The notes: a model not told the origin generated them from the sequence alone. DNA of 64,000 bases from Pseudomonas haemolytica (GCF_009659625.1 NZ_VOIW01000004.1:575787-639786); one strand, 5' to 3'. Shown: positions 43,173-52,582, numbered from the stretch's first letter. Numbers and translations: made by a program.

Positions 43173-43678
43173 TCTTCGTAGACAACCTGATAACAGGCGA
43201 CGATGGCCCGGGTCATGTACTTCTGCACTGAGCTGACGGTGACGCCCAGGCGCTCGGCGATCTGCGCATAGCTCAAGCCTTCGAACTGCGACAGCAAAAA
43301 CGCGCGGCGCACATTGTCGGGCATGCGGTCGAGCATGGCGTCGATCTGCATCAGGGTTTCGAGGATCAGTGCACGGGTTTCAAGGCACGGTGACTCGGGC
43401 TCGGGCAGGTGCGCGATGCTCTCCAGGTAGGCGCGCTCGATACGCAGGCGGCGCCATTGGTCGATCACCAGATTGCGCGCGATCTGTGCCAGGTAGCTGC
43501 GGCTTTCCTTGTCGCCCGGGAAACGCCCGGACACCAGCAGGCGCAGGAAGGTGTCGTGCGCCACATCAGCGGCGTGCTCACGGTCACCCAGGCGCTTGCG
43601 CAACCAGCCTTGCAGCCAGCCGTGATGGTCGCGGTACAGGATGTGAAGCTGTTGCTGGCCGTCAGTCGCGATGCTCAT
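43169..43678 (-). CDS. FecI-type ECF sigma factor
   Basis: This encodes 169 residues from ATG 43678 (MSIATDG); the upstream in-frame ATG at 43714 overlaps the Fur-box-like site and is less likely. Region 2 (LHILYRDHHGWLQGWLRKRL, DVAHDTFLRLL) and region 4 (LSQFEGLSYAQIAERLGVTV, SSVQKYMTRAI) are both intact and match iron-starvation sigma factors. It should direct transcription of the downstream receptor gene. Confidence 0.93.
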   Translation of the reverse strand: MSIATDGQQQLHILYRDHHGWLQGWLRKRLGDREHAADVAHDTFLRLLVSGRFPGDKESRSYLAQIARNLVIDQWRRLRIERAYLESIAHLPEPESPCLETRALILETLMQIDAMLDRMPDNVRRAFLLSQFEGLSYAQIAERLGVTVSSVQKYMTRAIVACYQVVYEE

Positions 43679-43700
43679 GAAAAGCTCGGTCACGTTATTG

Positions 43701-43720
43701 AGAGCAATTATCATTACATC
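43701..43720 (-). promoter_or_regulatory. Fur-box-like site upstream of the ECF sigma gene
   Basis: The minus strand reads GATGTAATGATAATTGCTCT, a good match to the central part of the Fur consensus GATAATGATAATCATTATC (TAATGATAATTG). It lies 23 bp upstream of the sigma gene start, in the correct place for iron repression. Confidence 0.65.
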
Positions 43721-43751
43721 TTATTTCGCGACTGACAAAAATCTTTGTTGC

Positions 43752-45197
43752 TCAGCGCCCGGCGGTCTGCAACGGATACACCGACTCCCACCCTCCTCCC
43801 AGCGCCTTGTACAAGCCGACCATGGCCAACGACACGCCGGTAGAGCTTTCCACCCACTGTTCCTGGGTCGCCAGCAACGCGCTTTGCACCGTGAGTACGT
43901 TGACGAAATCCACCACGCCTTCGACGTACTGATGTTGCGCGGTGGTGAGGGCGATCTGGTTCTGGCGCACGGCTTCGGCGAGGCTGTCGCGGCGCAGTTG
44001 GCTGGCGTTGTAGCGGGTCAGCTGGTCGTCGATCTCATGCCAGGCACGCAACACGGTTTGCTGGTACGCCAGCGCCGCTTCCTGCTGCTGGGCTTCACGC
44101 AAATTCAACATGCCTTGCAGGCGACCGCCGTTGAAAAGTGGCAGGCTAAATTGCGGGCCGAAGGCAAAGGCGCGGGAGCCCCAGGAGCCTAAGTCCGACA
44201 GTTGCATGGCTTGGGAGCCGAGGCTGCCAGACAGTGTAATGCGCGGGTAAAAGTCGCCCTTGGCCACGCCGATAGTCGCGGTGGCGGCGTGCAGGCGGGC
44301 TTCTGCCTGACGGATATCCGGGCGGCGTTCAGCGAGTTCCGAGGGCAGGCCGATGGCGACCTGGCGCTGGGTTTGCGGCACGGCGGCGTCCTTGGACAGC
44401 TGCGCGTGCAGGGCCTGGGGCGGCTCGCCCATCAGCAGGCTCAGGGCGTTGATCAATTGATCCTGGCGCTGCTGCAGATCTGGCAGGCGCGCTTCGATGG
44501 TCGCGACCTGGGCAGCGGCTTCGGCCACGTCCAGGTCGGTGGCCACGCCGTCGGCCAGGCGCAGTTGCGAGAGCTTGAGGCTGTGGCGGGCGACGTCGAG
44601 GTTTTGCTCGGTAACGGCGCGGGTGTTTTGCACGCCGCGCAGTTGAATGTAGTCCTGGGCGGTCTCGGCCAGCACCGACAACAACACGGCGCGGCGGTCG
44701 TTTTCGGCGACCTCCAGGGTGGCATCGGCGGCCTCGGTTTCGCGCTTGACCCGGCCCCAGAAGTCCAGTTCCCAGGCGGCCGAGAAGCCCGCGTCCCATT
44801 GGTTGAAGGCCGAACGGCCGTTCTCGCCGGAGGGGTCGCTCAAACCTTTGCCGCTGTTGCGCTTGCGTTGATAACCGCCACCGGCATCGACGTTGGGGTA
44901 GCGTTCGGCCGTGGTTACTTGGCGTACGGCGCGGCTTTGTTGCAGGCGGCTGCTGGCCAGTTTCAGGTCGAGGTTATCGCTGAGGGCGCGGCGCGTGAGA
45001 GACGATAGCTGCTCGTCGTGGAATACATCCCACCAGCGCTCCTGCAAGGGGTCGCTGACGGCGTGGCTGGCGGCCTGACGGCCCTGGGGTTCGCTCCACT
45101 GGCTGATGTGTGGACCCTGTGGCCGCTGGAAATCCGGGCCGACCGTGCAGGCGCTCAGGCTGATCAGGCTCAAGGTGAGCCAGGCGACGTGTCTCAT
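43752..45197 (-). CDS. outer-membrane efflux lipoprotein (NodT family) of the EmrAB-type pump
   Basis: This encodes 481 residues with a lipobox (LISLSACTVGPDFQRP, Cys17) and the VGPDF start. TolC-like repeats (SNRLQQSRAVRQV-like helices; ERRPDIRQAEARLHAATA; IGVAKGDFYPRITLSGSLG) are present in both halves. It overlaps the HlyD gene by 4 bp and is the last gene of the MFS-HlyD-OMF set, giving a dedicated outer-membrane exit. The product is distinct from the OMF at 29374-30816. Confidence 0.92.
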   Translation of the reverse strand: MRHVAWLTLSLISLSACTVGPDFQRPQGPHISQWSEPQGRQAASHAVSDPLQERWWDVFHDEQLSSLTRRALSDNLDLKLASSRLQQSRAVRQVTTAERYPNVDAGGGYQRKRNSGKGLSDPSGENGRSAFNQWDAGFSAAWELDFWGRVKRETEAADATLEVAENDRRAVLLSVLAETAQDYIQLRGVQNTRAVTEQNLDVARHSLKLSQLRLADGVATDLDVAEAAAQVATIEARLPDLQQRQDQLINALSLLMGEPPQALHAQLSKDAAVPQTQRQVAIGLPSELAERRPDIRQAEARLHAATATIGVAKGDFYPRITLSGSLGSQAMQLSDLGSWGSRAFAFGPQFSLPLFNGGRLQGMLNLREAQQQEAALAYQQTVLRAWHEIDDQLTRYNASQLRRDSLAEAVRQNQIALTTAQHQYVEGVVDFVNVLTVQSALLATQEQWVESSTGVSLAMVGLYKALGGGWESVYPLQTAGR

Positions 45198-46252
45198 TGC
45201 TGGGCCACCTCACGCTGTTGCGCGACCGGCCGGGTATCGACGCTGGCTTCTACCGACATGCCGACGCGCAGGCGCTCGGTCAGTGGCTGGTTCGGTTCGA
45301 GGACGATCTTCACCGGAATACGCTGCACCACCTTGGTGAAGTTGCCAGTGGCGTTGTCCGGTTTGACCGAGGCGAACGTCACACCCGTGGCCGGTGCCAG
45401 GCTCTCCAGGTGGCCGTTGAGCAACTCGCCGTCGAGGCTGTCGACACGCACCTGCACGGCTTGGCCGGCGTGCATGTGGGACAGTTGCGTCTCCTGGAAA
45501 TTGGCCACCACATAAGCCTCGGCCAACGGCACGACCGCGAGGATCTTGCTGCCCGGCGTCACGTAGGCGCCGACCCTTACCGCACGCTCACCGACCATGC
45601 CATCCACCGGCGCGACGATGCGCGTGTAGGACAGCTGATAGCTAGCCATTTCCAACGCCGCCTGGGCGCGCTTGAGCCCACCTTCGGCCGCATGACGCTG
45701 GGCGGTGAGGATTTCCACCTGCTTGCGCTCGGCGGCCAACACGGCGGTGGCGTTGGCCAGGCGCGCGGTGGCCTGGTCGATGCGGGTCTTGGCTTGCTGG
45801 GCATTCTGTACGGTGCCCGCGCCCACGCCAGCGAGGTGGTTGTAGCGGTTCAGTTCATGTTCGGCAAAGGCCATTTCGGCGCGGTCAGCCGCCACGGTGG
45901 CTTGGGCCTGGGCGATCACCGAGCTTTGGCGCTCCAGGGTTGCGCTGGCGTTTTTCAGTTGCGCCTGGGCCACCAACGTATCGGCGTCGGCAGCCTGGGC
46001 GGCGGCGCGAAAGTCGCGGTCGTCGATCAATGCCAACAATTGGCCGGCTTTGACGCGCTGGTTGTCTTCCACCAACACTTCCTTGATGAAGCCCGCCACC
46101 CGCGGCGCGACCAGGGTGAAGTCGGCGGCGACGAAGGCGTCGTTGGTGCTCTGGTGCCTGCTGCCCAGCACGCCTGGCGCGACCAGGTAAACCAGTACGC
46201 CAACGGCAAATACAGCAATAACGGAGACGGCAATTTTGTCTTTGCGTTTCAT
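45194..46252 (-). CDS. EmrA/HlyD-type membrane fusion protein
   Basis: This encodes 352 residues with one N-terminal membrane segment (IAVSVIAVFAVGVLVYLVAP) and a lipoyl-like domain split by a long helical hairpin (ADADTLVAQAQLKNASATLE, RSSVIAQAQATVAADRAEMA). Features such as STNDAFVAADFTLVAPRVAG and YTRIVAPVDGMVGERAVRVG are typical of EmrA/HlyD. It lies 15 bp after the MFS gene and overlaps the OMF gene by 4 bp. Confidence 0.92.
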   Translation of the reverse strand: MKRKDKIAVSVIAVFAVGVLVYLVAPGVLGSRHQSTNDAFVAADFTLVAPRVAGFIKEVLVEDNQRVKAGQLLALIDDRDFRAAAQAADADTLVAQAQLKNASATLERQSSVIAQAQATVAADRAEMAFAEHELNRYNHLAGVGAGTVQNAQQAKTRIDQATARLANATAVLAAERKQVEILTAQRHAAEGGLKRAQAALEMASYQLSYTRIVAPVDGMVGERAVRVGAYVTPGSKILAVVPLAEAYVVANFQETQLSHMHAGQAVQVRVDSLDGELLNGHLESLAPATGVTFASVKPDNATGNFTKVVQRIPVKIVLEPNQPLTERLRVGMSVEASVDTRPVAQQREVAQQ

Positions 46253-46267
46253 GGAAAGTCCTTGTGG

Positions 46268-47803
46268 CTAGGTCGGAGCGCGAGGCGGATAGATCCGCGT
46301 GGGCATCCAGAAAATCAGCAGGATCAACGCCGCCGCGACACCGGCCATGACGACGTAAAGATCCGAAGAGGTCAGCACCACGGCCTGCTCGTGCAGGCGA
46401 TGGGCGAGGCCCGGCGCATCAGCATCGGCCAGGGGCGAATTGCCCAGGCGGTCCACCAGCATGGTTGAGTGCAAGTGCAGGCGCTGGGTGGTCAGCGTGT
46501 CCAGCACGGCGGTGGCGATCACAGCGGCCAGGCCTTTGACGGTGTTGAACCAGGCAGACGCAAACGGCCCTTCGATGGGTTGGATACTGCCGGTGGACAG
46601 CATCAGCAGTGGCAACACGGCCATGGGCTGGCCGAAAATCTGCAGCAGGTACCAGCCATAGAAATCGTCGCGGATCCACGCCGAGGTCAGGTGCGAACTG
46701 CCGATGCAACACAGCACCAACATGCTCAAGCCGATCCCCAATACCCAGCGGCAATCGACCCAGCGCAAGTTGCACAGCGCCGCCACCAGCGGCAACGCGA
46801 TCAACTGCGGCAACGCCATCAGCAGCATCACCGGCGCGGTTTGCAGCGGCCGGTAGCCCTGGACCTGGGCGAGGAAACTCGACGGGATGATGATCACCGA
46901 GGTCAACACCATTAGCACACCTGCCAGCACGATCAGGGCAAACGCCAGGTTGCGCAGGCCGAGCATCTGCAACTTGAAGAACGGCATCGGGTGCGACCAT
47001 TCGTTGAGCATGAACAACACCAGCAACACGGTGCCACCACACAGCAGGAAGGTGATCAGGCCCGACTCGAACCAGTCCAGGCGATTGCCTTGCAGCAGGC
47101 CGATCACCAGCATGCAGATCGCCGGAAACCCCAGCAGCAGGCCGCGCCAGTTGAATTGCTTGAAGCGCTCCAGGCGCAGTGGGTCTTGCGGCAGGCCATA
47201 AGCGACAGCCGCCATGGCCAGCAGGCACGGCGCGACGATCTGCCAGAACGCCCATTGCCAGCCGACGTATTCGGTCCACAGCGCCGCCAACGGTGTGCCC
47301 AGGCTCGGGCCGAATGTGGCGGTCAGCGCATAGCCGGCCAGGCCATAGAGCTTGACGTTGGCCGGCAGGAAGCGCAGCGCCACGGTCATCAGCATCGGCG
47401 GCAGCGCACCACCGGCCAAGCCTTGCACGGTGCGCAGCAGCAGCAGGCTTTCGTAGTTCGGCGCAAACGGGCAGAGGATGCCCAGCACGGTGAACAAACC
47501 GATGGCGCACAGCGTGAAGCGGCGCAGGGAAAACGTCACCGAACACCACGGCGCAAAGGCCATGGCCGCTACGGATGTAGCGGTGTAGGCGGCAACCAGC
47601 CAAGTGCCTTCGTCAAAGCCGATGTAGAGCGCACCGCGGATATCAGCGAGGGCGACCTTGGTGACCATCTCGTTGAGACCAGACACCAGCACCGCCAGCA
47701 ACACGCCGACCAGGCCGATGATAATGCGCAGGCCGAATACGGGCGGGCTCAGGGCAGTGGGTTTGGCTGCGGCCTGGAGCGCGGGGGCAGCGAGGGACGT
47801 CAT
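46268..47803 (-). CDS. EmrB-type MFS (DHA2) drug exporter
   Basis: This encodes 511 residues with fourteen predicted helices, as in the DHA2 family. The start region FGLRIIIGLVGVLLAVLVSG, the motif GTWLVAAYTATSVAAMAFAP and LLLLRTVQGLAGGALPPMLM (related to DHA motif C) are clear. The EmrA-like adaptor and OMF follow in the same operon. The substrate is unknown; such pumps export hydrophobic toxicants. A LysR gene lies upstream on the same strand. Confidence 0.92.
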   Translation of the reverse strand: MTSLAAPALQAAAKPTALSPPVFGLRIIIGLVGVLLAVLVSGLNEMVTKVALADIRGALYIGFDEGTWLVAAYTATSVAAMAFAPWCSVTFSLRRFTLCAIGLFTVLGILCPFAPNYESLLLLRTVQGLAGGALPPMLMTVALRFLPANVKLYGLAGYALTATFGPSLGTPLAALWTEYVGWQWAFWQIVAPCLLAMAAVAYGLPQDPLRLERFKQFNWRGLLLGFPAICMLVIGLLQGNRLDWFESGLITFLLCGGTVLLVLFMLNEWSHPMPFFKLQMLGLRNLAFALIVLAGVLMVLTSVIIIPSSFLAQVQGYRPLQTAPVMLLMALPQLIALPLVAALCNLRWVDCRWVLGIGLSMLVLCCIGSSHLTSAWIRDDFYGWYLLQIFGQPMAVLPLLMLSTGSIQPIEGPFASAWFNTVKGLAAVIATAVLDTLTTQRLHLHSTMLVDRLGNSPLADADAPGLAHRLHEQAVVLTSSDLYVVMAGVAAALILLIFWMPTRIYPPRAPT

Positions 47804-47906
47804 GAACAGGTAACTCGGAATGAGAAATACCCGAGCAGTTTAATCAGGCACTTGCATGACAAAAAGTGACTTGTTGGCAGGTTATAAGTGCGCCAGACGC
47901 AATCCA

Positions 47907-47938
47907 AATGTGGGAGGGGGCTTGCTCCCTCCCACATT
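47907..47938. terminator. REP-derived hairpin between the LysR gene and the MFS operon
   Basis: AATGTGGGAGGG-GGCTTG-CTCCCTCCCACATT is a near-perfect palindrome followed by TTTTTAT. It looks like a REPIN that lost its spacer and now reads as a good hairpin terminator for the LysR gene. The rest of 47804-47962 must hold the MFS promoter. Confidence 0.7.
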
Positions 47939-47962
47939 TTTATTGTGCATGGCTTGAGGTTT

Positions 47963-48883
47963 TTAGTTGGGTTGGGCTTCGAGCCAGGTGGCGTGGCAAC
48001 TCTCGCGCATGGTTTCGCGCAGCCATTTGTGCGCTGGGTCTTTGTCGAAGCGCGGGTGCCAGGATTGGGCCAATACCAGCGTCGGCAACGAGATCGGCAG
48101 CGGAAATGCACGCAGTGGCAGGTTCAGGCGCTTTGCACTCAAGAGCGCTTCCTTGGGCACCGGCAGGATCAGGTCGGAGTCCGACAGCATGAACATCGCG
48201 CCGTGAAAGCCCGGCGCGATCATCGCCACGCGGCGCTCCAGGCCCTGCTCACTCAGCGCGGTGTCGATCGGCCCACGGGCGATGCCGCGCCGCGAGATGC
48301 TGATGTGGGAATAGCTGGCAAAGCGTGCGGCGGTGATTTCTTCGTCGAACAACGGGTGGTCTTGCCGCGCCAGACCGACGAAGGTGGTGGAGAACAGGTT
48401 CTGCACCTTCACCTCGGGGCTGACCGGCATGGTGTTGCTCACGCGAAGGTCCAGCCGCCCTTCGCGCAAAGCTTCGTCGTCGGTGTCGCCTTCGGGCACG
48501 AAGCGCAGTTCGCAGAGCGGGGCCACACGCTCCATGGTGTCGAACAGCCGACCGCCATACACCCCGATGAAGAAGTCATTGGCACGCACGCTGAAGCGGC
48601 GGCGCAATGTGCTCAAGTCCACTTGGTCCGCCGAGCGAAACAGCAGCGCGGCCTGCTCCACCACGTTGCGCACCTGGCCTTGCAGCTCCAGGGCCTTGGG
48701 GGTCGGCACCAGGCCACGGCCGGCACGCACCAGGATCGGATCGCCCACCGCTTCGCGGATCCGCGTGAGGGTGCGGCTCATGGCGGCCGGGCTGAGGTTC
48801 ATACGCCGCGCGGCGCCGACCACACTGCCCTCGTCAAGCAACGCGTCGAGGGCGACCAGCAGGTTCATATCCGGTAATTGCAT
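47963..48883 (-). CDS. LysR-family transcriptional regulator
   Basis: This encodes 306 residues from ATG 48883 (MQLPDMNLLVALDALLDEGS); the GTG at 48892 adds three residues. The N-terminal HTH (VVGAARRMNLSPAAMSRTLT) is of the NodD/LysR type, and the C-terminal co-inducer domain starts at about 90 (FSVRANDFFIGVYGGRLFDT). The gene lies between the EmrAB-type pump (downstream, same strand) and the organosulfur operon (upstream, same strand), so its target cannot be assigned by divergence; the pump is the more usual partner of this type. Confidence 0.88.
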   Translation of the reverse strand: MQLPDMNLLVALDALLDEGSVVGAARRMNLSPAAMSRTLTRIREAVGDPILVRAGRGLVPTPKALELQGQVRNVVEQAALLFRSADQVDLSTLRRRFSVRANDFFIGVYGGRLFDTMERVAPLCELRFVPEGDTDDEALREGRLDLRVSNTMPVSPEVKVQNLFSTTFVGLARQDHPLFDEEITAARFASYSHISISRRGIARGPIDTALSEQGLERRVAMIAPGFHGAMFMLSDSDLILPVPKEALLSAKRLNLPLRAFPLPISLPTLVLAQSWHPRFDKDPAHKWLRETMRESCHATWLEAQPN

Positions 48884-48943
48884 GCCAAGCACTCGTGATC
48901 AGTGGGGAGTGAACTGGGCGCAATCGTAGCAGGGATCAATGGC

Positions 48944-49792
48944 TCAGCGCTGCATACCCCAGCGCTTCACCGTAAGCCGCTCAAAGGTATTGAACACCAG
49001 GTTTTCCACCAGCAAGCCGATCAGAATCACCACCGCCAAGCCGGCAAAGACCTTGTCGGTGTACAGCTCATTACGATTCTGGAAGATGTACCAACCCAAC
49101 CCACCCTTGCCGCTGGTGGCACCGAACACCAACTCGGCGGCGATCAGCGTACGCCAGGCAAATGCCCAGCCGATCCTGAGCCCGGCCAGGATCGACGGCA
49201 GCGCCGCCGGGATCAGGATGAACAGCACGAAGCGCATACCCTTGAGGCCATAGTTGCGGCCCGCCATGCGCAGGGTTTCGGACACGCCGAGAAATCCCGA
49301 ATAGGTGTTCAACGCCAAGGCCCACAGCACCGAATGCACCAGCACAAAGATCAGGCTGTTCTGCCCCAGGCCGAACCACAGCAGCGCCAACGGCAGCAAT
49401 GCGATGGCCGGCAGCGGGTTGAACATTGAGGTCAACGTACTAAGCAAGTCGCGACCCAACTGGGTCGACACCGCCAGTGTGGTCAAGGCAAACGCCAGCA
49501 CGATACCGATCAGGTAACCCTTGATCAGCACCACCAGCGAGATACTGACTTTGCTCAGCAACTCGCCACTGAGCAGGCCGTCGAACAGTGCCTGAGAGGT
49601 CTGCAAAAAGCTCGGCAGCAGCAGGTCGTTGTTCTGGTAGCGGGCAACCGCCTCCCAGAGAATGGCGAGCACGATCAGGATCAGGCCCTTGCGCAACCAG
49701 CCTTGCTGCCACAGGCGTTGGCGAAATGGCAGCTCGCGCTCCACAGGCACGCTGAGCAGCGGTTCGAGGGTGACTTCAAATTCCTGGCGCAT
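48944..49792 (-). CDS. ABC permease, TauC/SsuC type
   Basis: This encodes 282 residues with six membrane helices and the EAA loop (GRNYGLKGMRFVLFILIPAA, then LPSILAGLRIGWAFAWR), characteristic of the nitrate/sulfonate/taurine permease family. It is the last gene of the dioxygenase-binding protein-ATPase-permease set, 12 bp after the ATPase gene. Confidence 0.9.
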   Translation of the reverse strand: MRQEFEVTLEPLLSVPVERELPFRQRLWQQGWLRKGLILIVLAILWEAVARYQNNDLLLPSFLQTSQALFDGLLSGELLSKVSISLVVLIKGYLIGIVLAFALTTLAVSTQLGRDLLSTLTSMFNPLPAIALLPLALLWFGLGQNSLIFVLVHSVLWALALNTYSGFLGVSETLRMAGRNYGLKGMRFVLFILIPAALPSILAGLRIGWAFAWRTLIAAELVFGATSGKGGLGWYIFQNRNELYTDKVFAGLAVVILIGLLVENLVFNTFERLTVKRWGMQR

Positions 49793-49804
49793 ACGTCGGC
49801 CCCT

Positions 49805-50656
49805 TCAGTAAGCGATGCGAATATCAGCGAAACCCAACTCACGCTCGGCCTCGGGCACTTCATCGAACAGCAGGCGATGAATACGCCGCGCCGACGCCTG
49901 GAACTCCACACCGCCAAGGCTGTGCAAGTCGTATTGATGGCTGTGGATCTCGGCGCGCACGCGGCCGGGGTGGGGCGACAACAACAGGATGCGGTTACCC
50001 ACCACCAGCGCCTCCTCGATGGAGTGGGTGACGAATAACAGGGTGAAACGCACCTCTTCCCAGAGCAGCAGCAACTCTTCCTGCATCTTGCGCCGGGTCA
50101 GGGCGTCGAGGGCGGCGAAGGGTTCGTCCATCAGCAGGATTTTCGGCTGCATGGCCAGCGCGCGGGCAATCGCCACACGGGCCTTCATGCCGCCGGAAAG
50201 GGTGTGGGGGTAGGCGTCGGCAAAAGCACTGAGGCCAACTTTATCGAGGTAATGCAGCGCACGCTCTTCGGCCTCGCCACGCTTCAACGTCTTGGAGGCC
50301 AGCAGCGGGAACATCACGTTCTGCTTGACGGTTTTCCACGGCGGCAACTGGTCAAATTCCTGGAACACTACAATACGATCCGGGCCGGGCTGTTCGACCT
50401 TCTGCCCCAGCAAGCGAATCTCGCCTTCACAGGGTTTGATAAACCCGGCGATGGACTTGAGCAGGGTTGATTTGCCGCAACCCGAAGGGCCGAGCAAGAC
50501 GTAACGGTCGGCCGGGTCGATCTCGAAACTGACTTGGTGAGTGGCCCGCACCACGCGCTCGGGGGTGCGGTATTCAAGGCTGACGTGGTCCACGGCCAAG
50601 AGTGGCTCGGCGGTGTTCAGGCTGCTGGCCGTGTGGCCTTGCAAAGGCGCGTTCAT
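49805..50656 (-). CDS. ABC ATP-binding protein, TauB/SsuB type
   Basis: This encodes 283 residues from ATG 50656, preceded by AAGGAAG, one base after the binding-protein stop. Walker A (LGPSGCGKSTLLKSIAGFIK), the signature (LSGGMKARVAIARALAMQ) and Walker B (ILLMDEPFAALDALTRRKM), with the H-loop (LFVTHSIEEAL), are intact. It powers uptake with the adjoining permease. Confidence 0.92.
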   Translation of the reverse strand: MNAPLQGHTASSLNTAEPLLAVDHVSLEYRTPERVVRATHQVSFEIDPADRYVLLGPSGCGKSTLLKSIAGFIKPCEGEIRLLGQKVEQPGPDRIVVFQEFDQLPPWKTVKQNVMFPLLASKTLKRGEAEERALHYLDKVGLSAFADAYPHTLSGGMKARVAIARALAMQPKILLMDEPFAALDALTRRKMQEELLLLWEEVRFTLLFVTHSIEEALVVGNRILLLSPHPGRVRAEIHSHQYDLHSLGGVEFQASARRIHRLLFDEVPEAERELGFADIRIAY

Positions 50657-50657
50657 G

Positions 50658-51683
50658 TCAGCTTCCTTGCAAGGGCTTGGCGTCCTGGAAGAAGTAGTCC
50701 TTCCACGATTCAGGCTTGTTCTTGATGGCGCCAACGCGGTAGAGGAATTCCGCCAGCGGGTAGGTATTTTTCGGGGTGACGCTGAATTCGAACTGCGGGT
50801 TGTCGATGATTTTCAGCAGTTCGGCACGGTCAATCTTGGCCTTGGTGACACGGATGTAGGTGTCCGCCGCGGCGCCTTTGTCGTTCTGGGCGAATTGCGC
50901 AGCTTCGGTCAACGCCTCGACAAATGCCGTGTAGGTTTTCGGATTGTCTTTGCGGAATTTTTCGGTGGCGAACAGCACCGTCGGCGAGTTCGGGCCCAAC
51001 AGGTCATAGGTGTTCAGTACTACATGCACGTTAGGGTTGGTAAGCGCCTGGTTCTGGAACGGCGGGTTGGAAAAGTGCCCGGTCAACTCGGTACCGCCGG
51101 CGATCAACGCTGCAGTGGCGTCAGGATGCGGGACGGCGACGGTGTACTTGTCGAGGCGATTGAACTCCTTGTCACCCCACTGTTTGGCTGCGGCGTATTG
51201 CAGGAAGCGCGATTGCACCGATACCCCCACAGCCGGCACTGCGATGCGGTCTTGTTCGGTGAAGTCGGCGATAGTTTTGACCTTGGGATTATTGCTGATC
51301 AGGTAATAGGGGAAGTTACCCAGGGAGGCCACAGCCTTGATGTTCTGCTTGCCGTGGGTGCGGTCCCAGATGGTCAGCAAGGGGCCGACGCCGGCTCCGG
51401 CGATGTCGATGGAACCGGCGAGCAAAGCGTCGTTGACGGCTGCGCCACCGGACAACTGGGTCCAGTCGACCTCGATGTCGATGCCTTCTTGCTTGCCGTA
51501 TTTTTCGATCAGGTTTTGGTCACGCACCACGTTGAGCAAAAGGTAGACGATGCCAAACTGCTCGGCGATGCGAATTTTACCTTCGGCCTGGGCGGTGGCC
51601 GGGGCGATCAGGCTACCGGCCAATAGGCTGATACCCAAGCCGATGGTCAAAGCCAAGCGTGCAAATGGAAGACTTCTGGACAT
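50658..51683 (-). CDS. periplasmic substrate-binding protein, TauA/SsuA-like
   Basis: This encodes 341 residues from ATG 51683, with GGAG seven bases upstream; ATG 51689 is an alternative. The signal peptide is LTIGLGISLLAGSLIAPATAQA-EGK. The mature protein has the NMT1/SsuA bilobal pattern (NDALLAGSIDIAGAGVGPLL and NPKVKTIADFTEQDRIAVPA). The ligand is probably a sulfonate or related organosulfur, inferred from the neighbouring TauD-like gene. Confidence 0.88.
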   Translation of the reverse strand: MSRSLPFARLALTIGLGISLLAGSLIAPATAQAEGKIRIAEQFGIVYLLLNVVRDQNLIEKYGKQEGIDIEVDWTQLSGGAAVNDALLAGSIDIAGAGVGPLLTIWDRTHGKQNIKAVASLGNFPYYLISNNPKVKTIADFTEQDRIAVPAVGVSVQSRFLQYAAAKQWGDKEFNRLDKYTVAVPHPDATAALIAGGTELTGHFSNPPFQNQALTNPNVHVVLNTYDLLGPNSPTVLFATEKFRKDNPKTYTAFVEALTEAAQFAQNDKGAAADTYIRVTKAKIDRAELLKIIDNPQFEFSVTPKNTYPLAEFLYRVGAIKNKPESWKDYFFQDAKPLQGS

Positions 51684-51697
51684 GCTCATGCTCCGAA

Positions 51698-52582
51698 TCA
51701 GAAAGGCGAATCGCCCTGGATGGTGGTGCGGTACAACTTGCGGCGCAGGTGGCTTGGGCAACCGGCGGCCAGGTGGATCAGCGAGCGGTTGTCCCAGAAC
51801 ACCAGGTCGTGGGGTTGCCATTGATGGCGGTAGATGTTTTCCGGCAGCACGCTGTGTGCATAGAGCTGGGCCAGCAGGTCACGGCTTTCGTCATCGGGCA
51901 GGCCGACGATACGGGTGGTGAAACCTTCACTGACAAACAGCGCCTTGCGGCCATTTTCCGGGTGGGTACGCACGACTGGGTGTACCACTTCGGCAACTTG
52001 AGCGAGCTGTTCCGGGGTAAGCGTTGGGCGCCAGTTGCCTTCGAATTTGGTTTCGCTGTAGCGCGCCGTGTAGGAGTGCGCGGCACTGCGCCCTTCCACG
52101 GCGTTGCGCAGGTGTTCGGGCAGTTGCTCCCAGGCCTTGTGCATGTCGGCAAACAGGGTGTCGCCACCTTCGGCGGGCAGCTCCTGGGCATGCAGCATCG
52201 AGCCCAGGCTTGGCAGCGCCTTATAGGACAGGTCCGAGTGCCAGAACTTGCCGGCATCCCCCAGGCCGACGGATTGGCCGTTCTCGATAATGTTGGAGAC
52301 GATCAGGATTTCCGGATGGTTGGCCAGCAGAAACTGCTTGAGCACATGGATCTGCAACACGCCGAAGCGGCGGCTGAAAGCGATCTGTTGTTCGGGAGTG
52401 ATGCGCTGGTCGCGGAACACCACGACGTGATGGTCCAGGTGTGCGCGGTGGATACGGGCGAAGTCCTGGTCGTTGACCGGGTGGGACAAGTCCAGGCCAA
52501 TGATCTCGGCGCCGACACTGCCGGGGAAGGGGCGGATGTCGAAAGTTTTGACGGTGGTGGGGGCAGCAGCGGTGGCGGACAT
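51698..52582 (-). CDS. TauD/TfdA-family Fe(II)/2-oxoglutarate dioxygenase
   Basis: This encodes 294 residues from ATG 52582, with GGGAG eight bases upstream; a GTG three codons earlier is less likely. The iron-binding His115-x-Asp117 (FWHSDLSY) and distal His270 (DNRSLIHLA) are present, with Arg281/Arg285 (HLRRKLYRT) for 2-oxoglutarate. The family oxidises taurine, alkyl sulfates or herbicides next to the heteroatom. Being the first gene of an ABC importer operon, it likely releases sulfite or sulfate from the imported compound. Whether the substrate is taurine is not deducible. Confidence 0.9.
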   Translation of the reverse strand: MSATAAAPTTVKTFDIRPFPGSVGAEIIGLDLSHPVNDQDFARIHRAHLDHHVVVFRDQRITPEQQIAFSRRFGVLQIHVLKQFLLANHPEILIVSNIIENGQSVGLGDAGKFWHSDLSYKALPSLGSMLHAQELPAEGGDTLFADMHKAWEQLPEHLRNAVEGRSAAHSYTARYSETKFEGNWRPTLTPEQLAQVAEVVHPVVRTHPENGRKALFVSEGFTTRIVGLPDDESRDLLAQLYAHSVLPENIYRHQWQPHDLVFWDNRSLIHLAAGCPSHLRRKLYRTTIQGDSPF

